Source: an uncultured bacterium (GTDB taxonomy: Bacteria; Verrucomicrobiota; Lentisphaeria; Victivallales; UBA1829). From it: a stretch of 64,000 bases of DNA. Location: contig CACWOL010000013.1 in NCBI GenBank assembly GCA_902762495.1, positions 43,362-107,361 of the forward strand, read 5' to 3'. This document shows positions 7,983 to 17,386 of the stretch, piece after piece. Every line of letters starts with the position of its first letter. Position 1 is the first letter of the stretch. Made by a program: the position numbers and the translations under genes. The notes under the pieces were generated by a model, which saw only the letters and a list, made by a program, of their open reading frames with translations, had not been told where the DNA came from and did not search any database.

Positions 7983-9519
7983 TTATTCGATCGTCTTCGA
8001 ATCCAGGCCGAACTGCTCGAACCCGAGGTTGGTGATCGGATGTTCGATGCCGTGGATCAGATCGTTCTCCGTCGCGTTCAGCTCGTCGTGGAGCGATTCC
8101 GGCACGTTGTCGGACGGCTGGGCATATTCGGCGTGCACGGAGAGGATCAGCTCGGTCTCGCGGGCGGATTCGGATTCCGAGGAGAACGCCCAGCCGAGGA
8201 TCGGGATGTCCTTCAGGATCGGGATGCCGGACACGCTGCGGACAATCTGCTTGCGCTTGATGCCGCCGATCACGAAGTCGCGCGCCTCGTACCCCAGGTG
8301 GATTTCCGTCTCGAAATCGGACTTGCTGAGGCGGGGCGTGCCGTCGCTGTTCCAGCCGAGCAGGCTCACGCCGGAGACCTTGATCGGCAGGACGGACGCT
8401 TTTTCGGCCACGACCGGGGTGACCTCCATGCTGAACTTGAAGCCTTCGGACGCCTTCGTGTTCTGGCGATTGCCATGTTCGATCGGAACGTCCGCGCCCG
8501 CGGGAAGTTTCGGCTTGCCGTCGATCAGGATGCCGTCGTTGATGGAGGTGTCATCCGACCTTCGCGCGCCCGGTGGAGGTCAGGAAGTCAAAATACTTCG
8601 TGTTCCACTTCGGATTGAAGTTGAAGAAGTCGGTGCGGCTGCTGTGGGAGCCGTCGATGCCGCCCGCGAACGTCCGCGCCCAGTTGTTGCGGTAGCGGCC
8701 GCCGACGGAGAAGAAGTCGATCCCGTCGTTGTTCTTCCAGCTCTGGAAGTCGACGCCGAGTTTGTCGTCGTTCTCCGTGCTGACCTCGTAGAGGCAGTAC
8801 GAGAGGCGGATTTCCGGCATCGGCTTGTCATACGATTCCAGCTGCTCCTTGATGCCGTTCCAGCTCCAGTAGGACGAGGCGACGAAGAGAGCGTTCAGGC
8901 CGCCGTCGACGACCAGTTTGTCCACGCCGTGCGAGAATTCGACGTCCTCGGTGGTCGCGCCGACTCTCAGAAGCATTTCGCGGAGGTTGGCGGCAGTGTT
9001 CGCTTTCGGGAAGTAGAGGAACAGGCCCTTGCCCGTGATGAGCTCCATGCCGGGCTGATCCAGACCCGCGATGATCTCGTCGATGCTGTCGCCTTTTCCG
9101 CGGTTCTCAAACCGGTAGTCCTCGGCGGAAACCAGCACGATGCCGCGTCCGTCATTGTACCTGACGGCGTCAACCGCAACGGGGTTTCCCACGACCTGTG
9201 TGGCATTCACCACGCCCTGAATATAGCCTCGGATCGTATAGGGATTGGTGTGTTTCAGCTCGTACAGCTTCGTGATGACGAAGGGGTCGGTATTGCCGCG
9301 GATGAAATGAACGGCATCTTCGCCGTCCTTCAGGTCCACGCGGATCTGCGTCTGGACGGTGCTGCTGCCGTAGCCTTCCGTGGGGGCGTTGTTGTACGCC
9401 TGGGGCGAGCCGGGAATCCCGTGCGGGGTGAAATCGACCGACACATCATCATCGGAAAACACGGAGACGGCTGCGAGGAGAAACGCAGTTGCGAAAAGAT
9501 GTTTCATCATGGTTTTCAT
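7983..9519 (-). pseudogene. Secretin-like outer-membrane protein (copy 1), interrupted by a one-base frameshift
   Basis: Two open frames make one secretin. The first (9519 down to 8551, 322 residues) has a signal peptide (MKTMMKHLFATAFLLAAVSVFS), a spacer, and secretin N-domains beginning near ITKLYELKHTNPYTIR. It stops at a TGA at 8551-8553. The second frame continues through the beta-domain and ends at 7983. It carries GIPILKDIPILGWAFSSESE followed by RETELILSVHAEY, the secretin signature. Removing one G at 8555-8556 joins them as GRAKVDDTSINDG, which aligns with the same place in copy 2. The rebuilt protein is about 511 residues. It may be a decayed gene or a consensus error. Copy 2 lies 20 nt upstream, so they form one unit. 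The family forms outer-membrane gates of type II secretion or type IV pili; no other secretion gene is nearby. Confidence 0.78.
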
Positions 9520-9539
9520 GGTTCATGCTCCTTTCCCGA

Positions 9540-10975
9540 TCAGCGGTCGGGACCGAAATCGGATTCGACGATAGGTTCGGCAGCCAGGATCGGGCCGTCC
9601 GGGTGAACGAGCGAGGCTTCGGCGGTCACGACGACGTAGGTCCGCTCCCTGATGCTGGTGGTGGTGCCGAAGAGGTATTTCAGCACGGGGATCTTCACCA
9701 GGAACGGGATGCCTACGGTCTGCTCCACGTCGTTTTCGCGGACATAGGACGCCAGGAGCTTTTCGGTCTTGAACCCGAGCGTAAGCTCGCCGGAGGCTGT
9801 GGCGACGTCGCCGAGTTCGTCGCCGCGGTTGCTCCGCTCCGTCACGCTCTTCGACGCGAGCTTGTAGGCGAACACGACCCCGCCGTCGGACGTTTCATAA
9901 TATTCCTGCGTGGAGGGGATACGGCCCCTCAGCGCGGCCTGTTCCTCCCTTGCAGCGTCGAAACAGATGACCGGGTTGATCACGGAGAGCGTGATGCTGC
10001 TGTCGCCGCCCGTGACCACGCTCATGCGGTCGTCGTCGTCCTTCGCGATATTCTCATAGCCGGGCACGAGGCTGGCTTTGTAGATTTTCGGCAGGTGCTG
10101 GTTCTGCTCTTCCGTCTCGTAGACCGGCGTATTCACGAACGTGAGTTCGGCTTCCGCGGCGAGTTTCGCGTTGCCGGACTGCTGAAGCACGCGGATGAAG
10201 CTCAGATCGAACTTCGGCGCGGTAAAGAATCCGCCGTACCCCCAGCCCGAGGAGAAATCTTTCGTGAGGTCAACCAGCTGAGTCGCCCCGCCGACGAGAT
10301 TCCAGACCGCCTCGTTGGAGAAGATCTTCCCGGTGTCGAATCCGGCGGAAAAGATGTCGAGGCCGGGGCCGTTCTTCCATGCCAGGTAGTCCAGCCCGAT
10401 GTCGCGCAGCTTGCTTTCGCGGATCTCGTAGTATTTGAGCTTGAGGTTGACCTGCGGAAGCGGCCGGTCCAGATACTTGATCCAGTTGAGCGCGGCCATC
10501 GCGGCGGCCCGGTCGTCCTTCCAGTAGATCGTGTTCGTGTCCTCGTTCAGGTAGATCGTGCCTTCCGGGCTCCTCAACCCGGCGTTGATGATGCGGAGCA
10601 TCTCGGTCCCGAGGCGGTAGTTCGGGTGATAGGTCACCCGGGTGACGCCGGTCCCCTCGATGATGGAGCCGTATTCGTCCGGCTTGCCAGGCACGTCCAG
10701 TCCGGCGATCAGCGCGTCCACGTAGGGGATGAAGTCTTCTCCGGTCGAGACAAGCAGATAGTGCTTGTCGGCATTGTTGTTGTTCACACGGTCCACCAGC
10801 GAAAACGCATTGTAGCGGGTGATTGCGGCGAGGATGAACGGGCGGACGTCGGGCGGCTTCGTGTATTTCAGCTCATAGAGCCTGCTGGCGAAGCGGACCT
10901 GGGCGTAAGGATCAACAAAGCAAAATGTTTCAGGCAGTTTGCGTTTGTCTTTCGAGTGGATTGTGGGTCTTTCAT
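9540..10975 (-). CDS. Secretin-like outer-membrane protein (copy 2), N-terminus in another frame
   Basis: A secretin paralogue of the gene that follows it. The body contains SRLYELKYTKPPDVRPF, further N-domain segments (ALIAGLDVPGKPDEYG, KYLDRPLPQVNLKLKYYEI) and a secretin-type end, VGIPFLVKIPVLKYLFGTTTS then RTYVVVTAEASL. The body frame is open back to a TTG at 11153, but that stretch has no signal peptide. An ATG at 10975 with an AAGGA site 9 nt before it, in another frame, begins MKDPQSTRKTNANCLKHFAL and then a hydrophobic run, a plausible signal peptide. Restoring one base near 10910 would join it to QVRFASRLYELKY. The start is therefore uncertain (10975 or 11153). Expected role: multimeric outer-membrane pore. 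It is probably first in a two-gene unit. Confidence 0.7.
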
Positions 10976-11413
10976 TTGTAGCAATCCTTATGGTGAGGGG
11001 TATTGGGGATTGCACAGGAAAGATCAGGAAGCCGGATACGGATGAACGTCTCCAAGCCACCCGTATCTTCCCCGGCAAAGGGTTAGCGGGCGGCTCGTCA
11101 AATAATAATATCAATCGCGATGAACGCAAAAAGGCTGATCTGAGCGGAAACAATGCGGGATCTCACGGCGGAGCGGGCCCCGTCATGTCTGCCGAGATCA
11201 TCTGTAGTGTGAGAAACCATATCAGCCTCTGTTTGCAGTAAAAGTTATAAGCATATAAAATAGCATGCATTATGAAAAAGTCAAGTCGGGAATCATGAAA
11301 CATAACCGAAAAAGACGTGAAATGCAACTTCGCGGAAAATACAGCTTTCGTCCTTTTTTTAAGTTTCAAATCATAAAACGCGAGTTTTTTTATCCTTTTT
11401 CGCGTGAGCCGCC
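10976..11413. other. Leader and promoter region upstream of the secretin pair
   Basis: AT-rich gap without a convincing gene. On the minus strand, TTGACT and TATTTT (11257-11284, 16-nt spacer) make one promoter candidate. TTGCGT and TATTAT (11102-11129, 16 nt) make another. Between them and the 10975 ATG lies a 46-nt hairpin (11031-11076): outer arms GCCGG/CCGGC, inner arms ATACGG/CCGTAT, with a one-sided purine bulge. An open frame at 11163-11369 has unlikely composition and was not called. Confidence 0.45.
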
Positions 11414-11442
11414 TTGATAATAGTACGCGCGAGGGGTATATT
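11414..11442 (+). promoter_or_regulatory. Predicted sigma-70 promoter for paaK
   Basis: TTGATA at 11414-11419 and TATATT at 11437-11442, 17-nt spacer, about 90 nt before the paaK start. Confidence 0.65.
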
Positions 11443-11531
11443 ATTAGTCAAAACTTCAGGCAGAAATATGGAACCGCCATATCTTCGTACGGTCCGCCCT
11501 GAAGAACAAAAAACTAACCCAAGGCACCATC

Positions 11532-12860
11532 ATGAAACCCACCCAGGCAGTCCCGATGAATCCCATCAGCGCGATGGACTTCATCCCGCAGGAACAGCTT
11601 CATTCGCTCCAGCTCGCACGCCTCCGCGAAATGGTCGACCTCGCCTACGCCAACGTCCCGCTCTTCAAGGCGCGTCTGGACGAGCGCGGCATCAAACCCG
11701 ACGACATCCAGAAGCTCGAGGACATCCGGCTGCTTCCGTTTACGGTGAAGGCCGACCTCCGCGACACCTATCCCTTCGGCCTCTTCGCCTCGCCGATGAA
11801 GGACATCGTGCGCCTCCATGCGTCCAGCGGCACAACCGGCAAGCCCATCGTGGTGGCGTATACCCGCCAGGACCTCGACGTGTGGTCGACCGCCGTCGCG
11901 CGCGCCCTCGCCGCGGTCGGCGTCCATGAAGGCGACATCGCGCAGGTCTCCTACGGCTACGGCCTCTTCACCGGCGGCCTCGGCGCGCACAGCGGATTCG
12001 AGAAGATCGGCGCGACCGTGATCCCGGCGTCCGGCGGCAATACAGAACGCCAGGTAATGCTGATGAAGGATTTTGGCGTGACCTGCGTGGCATGCACCCC
12101 GAGCTACTTCCTGCACATGATCGAGACCGCCGAAAAAATGGGCATCGACATGCGCGAACTCCCCGTCCGCCTCGGCATCTTCGGCGCGGAACCCTGGACC
12201 GAAGCCATGCGCGCCCAGATCGAGAAGAAGTCCGGCATCAAAGCGTATGACATCTACGGCCTCTCCGAGATCGTCGGACCCGGCGTCGGCTGCTCCTGCC
12301 CCGAACAGGAAGGCCTCCACATCTTCGAAGACTTCTTCTATCCCGAGATCATCGACCCCGCCACCGGCGAAGTCCTCCCGGACGGCCAGGAAGGCGAACT
12401 CGTCCTCACCACGCTGGCGAAGCACGCCATGCCCATGATCCGCTACCGCACCCGCGACATCACCAGCATCATGACCTCGAAATGCGCCTGCGGACGCACC
12501 ATCCGCCGCATCAGCAAGATCGGCCGCCGCAGCGACGACATGTTCATCATCCGCGGCGTGAACGTCTTCCCGACCCAGATCGAGACCGCGATCATGAGCG
12601 TGGAATCGGTCCTGCCCGTGTACCAGATCATCCTGACCCGCGACCACGGCCTGGACAACATCGAGGTCGATATCGAGGTCAACGAGGCCATCTTCCACGA
12701 CCGCGTGTCCGCCATCGAGGACATCCGCCACACCATCGGCCACGCCATCGAACGCATCCTCGGCATCCGCGTCTTCGTCAAGATGTGCGCCCCGAACTCC
12801 ATCCCGAGAAGCGAAGGCAAGGCCAAACGCGTGATCGACCGCCGCAACCTCAACGCATAA
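11532..12860 (+). CDS. paaK: Phenylacetate-CoA ligase family acyl-CoA synthetase
   Basis: A 442-residue adenylate-forming enzyme that activates phenylacetate, indoleacetate or a similar aryl acid to its CoA thioester. Seen: the P-loop HASSGTTGKP at about residues 95-104, FGAEPW, YGLSEIVGPG, MPMIRYRTRDIT and the C-terminal GRRSDDMFIIRGVNVFPTQIE hinge. A CxCGR-type cysteine pair sits in the late region. Length is exactly that of anaerobic PaaK proteins. An ACT-domain gene follows at 16 nt, a pairing common in anaerobes. With iorAB 4 kb away it can link aryl-acetates, aryl-acetyl-CoA and aromatic amino acids in either direction. The true substrate cannot be read from sequence. Confidence 0.9.
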   Translation: MKPTQAVPMNPISAMDFIPQEQLHSLQLARLREMVDLAYANVPLFKARLDERGIKPDDIQKLEDIRLLPFTVKADLRDTYPFGLFASPMKDIVRLHASSGTTGKPIVVAYTRQDLDVWSTAVARALAAVGVHEGDIAQVSYGYGLFTGGLGAHSGFEKIGATVIPASGGNTERQVMLMKDFGVTCVACTPSYFLHMIETAEKMGIDMRELPVRLGIFGAEPWTEAMRAQIEKKSGIKAYDIYGLSEIVGPGVGCSCPEQEGLHIFEDFFYPEIIDPATGEVLPDGQEGELVLTTLAKHAMPMIRYRTRDITSIMTSKCACGRTIRRISKIGRRSDDMFIIRGVNVFPTQIETAIMSVESVLPVYQIILTRDHGLDNIEVDIEVNEAIFHDRVSAIEDIRHTIGHAIERILGIRVFVKMCAPNSIPRSEGKAKRVIDRRNLNA

Positions 12861-12876
12861 CACAGGAGACGTCAGC

Positions 12877-13314
12877 ATGAAACTCAAACAGATTTCTCTC
12901 TTCGTCGAGAACAAGCCCGGCACGGTCAACGCCGCGCTGAAACTCCTGGCCGACAACGGGGTCAACATCTCCACGCTCTCGCTCAGCGACAGCAAATTCT
13001 TCGGCGTGCTGCGTCTCCTGATCCGCGACTGGGAAAAGGCGCGCGACCTCCTCGAAGCGCACAATTTCGCCGTCAAGATCACCGACGTCGTCGCGATCGA
13101 AGTCGACCACGCCGCCGGCAGCCTCTCCAAGATCCTCGAAGTCCTCGACCGGCATCAGGTCAACATCGAATACCTGTACGCCTTCGCCGCCGGACTCCAC
13201 GGCAAGGCCGCCATCATCTTCCGGTTCGCCGACCCCGACGACGCCATCGAAAAGATCAAGAGCGAACTCAAGATCGTCGAACCTCTCGATCTCTTCCGCG
13301 AGATCCCGAATTGA
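12877..13314 (+). CDS. Tandem ACT-domain protein
   Basis: A 145-residue protein made of two ACT domains (about residues 1-70 and 70-142). It starts KLKQISLFVENKPGTVNAALKLL, and a second DHAAGSLSKILEVLDRHQVNIEYLYAF unit follows. ACT domains bind amino acids, so this is probably an aromatic or branched amino-acid sensor acting on the adjacent CoA ligase. The AGGAGA site before 12877 supports the start. The stop overlaps the next start (TGATG). Proteins like this usually sit next to paaK in anaerobes (family knowledge). Confidence 0.85.
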   Translation: MKLKQISLFVENKPGTVNAALKLLADNGVNISTLSLSDSKFFGVLRLLIRDWEKARDLLEAHNFAVKITDVVAIEVDHAAGSLSKILEVLDRHQVNIEYLYAFAAGLHGKAAIIFRFADPDDAIEKIKSELKIVEPLDLFREIPN

Positions 13315-14492
13315 TGGAATTGTCCGTTCCGGTTTCGCGTATCGCGTTCGGAGGTGACGGCGTGGGCCGGCTCCCGGACGGCAAGGTCTGTTTCATCCCG
13401 GGCGCTCTGCCCGGGGAAACGGTCCGCGCGGAAATCACCCATGAGGCGAAGTCGTTTTCGCGCGCCGGAGTTCTGGACGTGCTGACGGCTTCGCCCGAAC
13501 GCGTCAAGCCGGACTGCCCGCTCGCCGGAACCTGTCCCGGCTGCGTGTACCGTCATGTCTCCTACGACTGCGAACTGGAATGGAAGGACCGTCAGTTTCA
13601 CGATTTCCTCACGCGCGGCAATCCCGCCGGAAAAGACATCCGGTTTCTGCCGCCGCTGGGCGCGCCGTCCCGCAACGGCTGCCGGAACAAACTGACATTT
13701 GTCTGCGAAAACGGCGCGTTCTGTTACCGCGGACTCGACAACATAACGGCGGTCCCCGTGCAGGACTGCCTGCTCGGACACCCCGCCATCCGCGAACTCC
13801 TCAAGACCGCCGAACCCGGCGCGGACGGACAGAAACGCACGTTCCGCCGGACGCTTCACGACGGCGCACTGGACTCCGGTTCGGAGGAATGGAAAACGAT
13901 CACGCATCTGACGGAACAGCTCGGTCCGTACGGGGAGTTCCGCGTGCCGAAGACTTCGTTCTTCCAGGTCAACCCGGACATGTCGCCGAAGCTGGCGGAA
14001 CGCGTGCTTACATTATTGAAAGATACTGAAACACAGCAGTTTCTCGAGCTTTACTGCGGCATCGGCGTCTTCTCCATCCTCGCGGCGGAAGCGATCCCCG
14101 GACTCACGGCGCGCGCGGTCGAGCTGGACAAAGCGGCGATCGACGCGGCGAAATTCAATGCCGCGCGGCATGGCGTCGCCGAGCGCTGCACGTTTCTGGC
14201 GGCGGACGCGGGCGAAGCGTTCCATACGCTGGTATCCTCCTGCGATCCGGCGAAGTGTTGCGTCCTCGTGGATCCGCCGAGAACGGGTCTCCCGGGCTCT
14301 CTGACGCGCGAAATCGGGGAATTCGGCCCGGAGACTGTCCTGTATGTTTCCTGCGGCCCTGACACGCTCCGGCGCGATGCCGACCGTCTCGCTAAACACG
14401 GCTACGTCATTCAGACGGCCGGCATGATCGACATGTTCCCCGCCACCGGCCACTTCGAGTCCGTTACGCTTTTCCGGAGGTGTGCATCATGA
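13314..14492 (+). CDS. rlmD: TrmA/RlmD-family (uracil-5-)-methyltransferase
   Basis: A 392-residue SAM-dependent methyltransferase that makes 5-methyluridine in rRNA or tRNA. Order of parts: an N-terminal TRAM-like beta domain (SRIAFGGDGVGRLPDGKVCFIPGAL), a [4Fe-4S] cysteine set (CPLAGTCPGC with an upstream-downstream partner near residue 90), and a Rossmann domain with LELYCGIGVFSILAA. The catalytic block follows: DPPRTGL, then YVSCGPDTLRRD with the nucleophile cysteine. ATG at 13314 overlaps the ACT-gene stop; a TTG three bases earlier is an alternative. RlmD, RlmC and TrmA cannot be separated with certainty; the Fe-S motif favours an Rlm type. Confidence 0.85.
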   Translation: MELSVPVSRIAFGGDGVGRLPDGKVCFIPGALPGETVRAEITHEAKSFSRAGVLDVLTASPERVKPDCPLAGTCPGCVYRHVSYDCELEWKDRQFHDFLTRGNPAGKDIRFLPPLGAPSRNGCRNKLTFVCENGAFCYRGLDNITAVPVQDCLLGHPAIRELLKTAEPGADGQKRTFRRTLHDGALDSGSEEWKTITHLTEQLGPYGEFRVPKTSFFQVNPDMSPKLAERVLTLLKDTETQQFLELYCGIGVFSILAAEAIPGLTARAVELDKAAIDAAKFNAARHGVAERCTFLAADAGEAFHTLVSSCDPAKCCVLVDPPRTGLPGSLTREIGEFGPETVLYVSCGPDTLRRDADRLAKHGYVIQTAGMIDMFPATGHFESVTLFRRCAS

Positions 14493-15211
14493 CGCCGGAA
14501 GACAGATTCGGGCACAGACAGCGCCTGCGCGAGAAGTTCGAGAAGCACGAACAAGATGCGTTTCTCGACTACGAACTGCTGGAACTGATCCTGACGTATT
14601 CCATCCCGCGCCGTGACGTGAAACCTATCGCAAAGGAACTGATGAACCGGTTCCACACGTTCCCCGGCGTCATGGATGCCAGCCCCGAGGATCTGGCGCA
14701 GGTGCCCGGCCTCGGTCAGAACTCCGTCACGCTGCTGAAACTGATCCGCTGCGCGAACGTGCGGTATCTGGCGCGGACGATGGAGTCGCTGCCGCTGCTG
14801 GATTCGCCGCGCATCTTCGCCGACTACGCCCGCATGCGGCTCGGCGACAAAAACAACGAAGTCACCCTCATTTTCTACCTGAACACGCAGAACCGCCTGA
14901 TCCGCTGCGACGCGCCGGGTTCCGGCTCGGTCGACGCCGTGAGCATCTACCCGTCCGAAGTCGCGAAAACCGCCCTGCTCTGCGGCGCGCGTTCGGTCGT
15001 CCTCTGCCACAACCATCCCGGCGGAAACTTCATGCCGTCCCGCGATGACGATGCCATCACGTTCAGCATCTGCAAGGCGCTCACCGCGCTCGGGCTCGTC
15101 CTGCTGGACCATGTGATCGTGTCGCGGTTCGGGTTCTACAGCTACCGCGAGCACGAACATGAACGCGGACGCGCCAATCTGCTGTCGAAACTGGAAGGAG
15201 ATTGCACATGA
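14489..15211 (+). CDS. radC: RadC-family JAB-domain protein
   Basis: A 240-residue protein with an N-terminal helix-hairpin-helix region (PEDLAQVPGLGQNSVTLLKLI) and a C-terminal JAB1/MPN-like domain. The metal motif is visible as CHNHPGG followed by SRDDDAIT. RadC was once linked to DNA repair; its real role is unsettled. ATG at 14489 has a GGAGG site 8 nt before it and overlaps the preceding stop (ATGA). Its own stop overlaps acpS the same way, so these genes are translated as a chain. Confidence 0.92.
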   Translation: MTPEDRFGHRQRLREKFEKHEQDAFLDYELLELILTYSIPRRDVKPIAKELMNRFHTFPGVMDASPEDLAQVPGLGQNSVTLLKLIRCANVRYLARTMESLPLLDSPRIFADYARMRLGDKNNEVTLIFYLNTQNRLIRCDAPGSGSVDAVSIYPSEVAKTALLCGARSVVLCHNHPGGNFMPSRDDDAITFSICKALTALGLVLLDHVIVSRFGFYSYREHEHERGRANLLSKLEGDCT

Positions 15212-15624
15212 TTTTCGGAATCGGAACGGACATCGCCGACTGCGTCCGCGTGGGCTCCATCTACGCGAAGCACGGCCACCATTTCGTCAAAAATATCCTC
15301 ACGCCTGCCGAACTCGAACGCATGGCGGAGCTGAAGGACCCGAAGGAATATATCGCGGGACGCTGGGCGGCCAAGGAGGCATTCTCCAAGGCGCTCGGCA
15401 CCGGCATGTGCGCGGAATGCGCCTTCGTGGAGATCGAGGTGCTGTCCGACGAACGCGGCAAGCCGTTCGTGAAGCTGTACGCCGCGACCGCCGAGACCGC
15501 GAAACGCCTCGGCATCACTCGCATCCACGTCTCCATCAGCCACGAACGCGAGCTCGCAACGGCATTCGTCGTGCTCGAAACGGCGGACGGCGCGGCACAG
15601 GACAACAAGGAGGCCAAACCATGA
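15208..15624 (+). CDS. acpS: Holo-[acyl-carrier-protein] synthase
   Basis: A 138-residue phosphopantetheinyl transferase that attaches 4'-phosphopantetheine from CoA to acyl carrier protein. The family motifs GIGTDIADCVRV (metal-binding Asp), RWAAKEAFSKALGTG (metal-binding Glu) and SISHE are all present. ATG 15208 follows AAGGAG and overlaps the radC stop as ATGA; its own stop overlaps waaF. Slightly long for AcpS because of a roughly 10-residue C-terminal extension rich in Asp, Lys and Ala. Confidence 0.93.
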   Translation: MIFGIGTDIADCVRVGSIYAKHGHHFVKNILTPAELERMAELKDPKEYIAGRWAAKEAFSKALGTGMCAECAFVEIEVLSDERGKPFVKLYAATAETAKRLGITRIHVSISHERELATAFVVLETADGAAQDNKEAKP

Positions 15625-16670
15625 CCATCCGGCCCGAACAATGGCGTGAAGGACTGCTCGTGCGTTCGCCGAACTGGCTCGGCGACCTCGTGATGACGTT
15701 TCCCGCGCTCATGCTCCTGAAACGCCTCCTCCCCGAATTCTGCTCCCTCTCCGTGATCTGTCCCGCCGGACTCGCGCCCGTGCTCGATGCGCTGGACGAG
15801 ACAGTCGACGAGATCGTTCCCGTCGCCGATCCGCACGCATTCCCGACGAAAAAAGAACTATTCCCGCTCGTACACCGGCATTTCGGCGCGGGCATCCTGT
15901 TCAACAACTCGCTCCGGGACGCCGTCGTGATGCGCCGTCTGGGCGTGAAGCCTCTCTACGGCGCGGCGGCGCGCGGACGCTCCATCCTGCTCCGCGAACC
16001 GATCACATTCCCCAAGCGCGTCTCCGGCCAGCTCAATCCGCCGCATCAGGCGAGACGCTGCCTTGAAGTCGCGAAGAAGCTCGGCATCGACGACTGGGAC
16101 GGTGTCTCCATGCCCGCCATTCATCCTGATTTCGACGCTAAACGCTTTGAACTTGCGTTCGAACGCCCCTTCCCCGATGAGAAACACCCCGTTCTCGCAG
16201 TCGCGCCGGGGGCGGCGTTCGGCGACGCAAAACGCTGGGACGCGAGCGCGTTCCACGCCGTGGCGGACCACTGGCAGAGGAAACGCAACGGATTCGTGAT
16301 CCTGCTCGGGTCGAAGACGGAAGCGCCGATCTGCGACAAATGCGCCGAGGGACTGACGCCAAGCCTGACGCTGAACCTTGCCGGGAAGACATCGCTCCAC
16401 GCGCTCATGTTCATCCTGAAGCATGCCGCATACTGCGTCGCGAACGACAGCGGCATCATGCACCTCGCCGCCGCCATAGGCACGCCGGGCACCGCCGTCT
16501 TCGGCTCCACCGACATGGCCGCCACAGGGCCGCTTTCCCCGAAATGGAACGTCCTGTACCGGAAGGAATCCTGCTCGCCGTGTTTCAAGCACGTCTGCCC
16601 GCTCGGCACGCGCGCCTGCATGCAGGCGATCAAGGTCGCCGATGTGCTGAAGACCCTCCCGAAGCCCTGA
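15621..16670 (+). CDS. waaF: Lipopolysaccharide heptosyltransferase II (glycosyltransferase family 9)
   Basis: A 349-residue GT9 enzyme that adds L-glycero-D-manno-heptose to the LPS inner core from ADP-heptose on the cytoplasmic face. Seen: LVRSPNWLGDLVMTFPALMLL at residues 13-33, GAAFGDAKRW, the nucleotide-binding NDSGIMHLAAAIGTP and FGSTDM. The late CSPCFKHVCPLG cysteine motif is typical of WaaF. It ends the ATGA-linked chain ACT-rlmD-radC-acpS-waaF. Pathway partner hldA is at 4.1 kb. Confidence 0.88.
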   Translation: MTIRPEQWREGLLVRSPNWLGDLVMTFPALMLLKRLLPEFCSLSVICPAGLAPVLDALDETVDEIVPVADPHAFPTKKELFPLVHRHFGAGILFNNSLRDAVVMRRLGVKPLYGAAARGRSILLREPITFPKRVSGQLNPPHQARRCLEVAKKLGIDDWDGVSMPAIHPDFDAKRFELAFERPFPDEKHPVLAVAPGAAFGDAKRWDASAFHAVADHWQRKRNGFVILLGSKTEAPICDKCAEGLTPSLTLNLAGKTSLHALMFILKHAAYCVANDSGIMHLAAAIGTPGTAVFGSTDMAATGPLSPKWNVLYRKESCSPCFKHVCPLGTRACMQAIKVADVLKTLPKP

Positions 16671-16687
16671 AACAGGATACGTCTGCC

Positions 16688-17350
16688 TTATATCCTCTTC
16701 CCCCAGAAAGCGTATAATGTTTCGTCGTTCATGATGACGTCAAGGTTATCATTGAGCACGTCGAGCGCTTTCTGATAATCGGAAGCGGATAGTACGGAAC
16801 GGATCCATTCGGGGGATAACAGCTCCATTTCCGTCGAGATATACACGATCCATTCCGCATGGGCAAAACTCAGATTCTCCTTCAGCTCGGAGAACAGGGC
16901 GTCCGGGCTGAACTCAGGAATGCCCGGCGACAGCCGGAACAGCACGTCAAGCACGCTTTCCACCGAGTTGCAACCGGACGGATAAAGACCGTGATCGCCG
17001 TTTCCTTCCAGTAAAAACGATGATGTCGCTTTCCGGAAAAGATTGTGGAATGCGGAAACGACCGGAGCGATCAAATCATCCTCTTTCAACCGTTCACAGT
17101 TGTCCTCGATCCAAACGGAAAAGTGTTCGAGGAAATCGCATGCATCCGCCTGATTTTCGATGTAAGCACAAGCGAGAGGGATATAATAGCCCACCTCTTC
17201 GTAAGTCCCGGCGGGCAGCTTCCCCTGAAAAAGACAATCGAAGTCACGCCAGTCAAGCTCCGTATCCTTTTTCGACAGGATCCCGGCCAGTTCCTCCTGC
17301 GAGAAATCACTCATCGGATCGCTCAGGCGCACTGGCTTTTTGTATTTCAT
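16688..17350 (-). CDS. Hypothetical acidic protein, accessory
   Basis: A 220-residue protein I do not recognise. It is acidic, rich in Leu, Glu, Asp and aromatic residues, has no signal peptide or membrane helix, and looks all-helical. A GGGAGA site precedes the ATG. Base composition is clearly less GC-rich than its neighbours, and it is convergent with waaF across only 17 nt, so it may be acquired. It has its own promoter (TTGAAA-16-TATAGT). Immunity-type proteins of polymorphic toxins often look like this, but there is no toxin gene nearby. Confidence 0.7.
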   Translation of the reverse strand: MKYKKPVRLSDPMSDFSQEELAGILSKKDTELDWRDFDCLFQGKLPAGTYEEVGYYIPLACAYIENQADACDFLEHFSVWIEDNCERLKEDDLIAPVVSAFHNLFRKATSSFLLEGNGDHGLYPSGCNSVESVLDVLFRLSPGIPEFSPDALFSELKENLSFAHAEWIVYISTEMELLSPEWIRSVLSASDYQKALDVLNDNLDVIMNDETLYAFWGKRI

Positions 17351-17386
17351 GATCGTCTCCCGTTTTGATGGTTTGTTTTTACCATT

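Noticed and set aside
10976..11100. Cyclic-di-GMP riboswitch in the secretin leader
   Set aside because: A GGCAAAGGGTTAGC stretch recalled the class, but the conserved core and its pairing are missing on both strands.
11163..11369. 68-residue minus-strand open frame in the AT-rich gap
   Set aside because: No ribosome site, no motif, and it overlaps the predicted promoter of the secretin genes.
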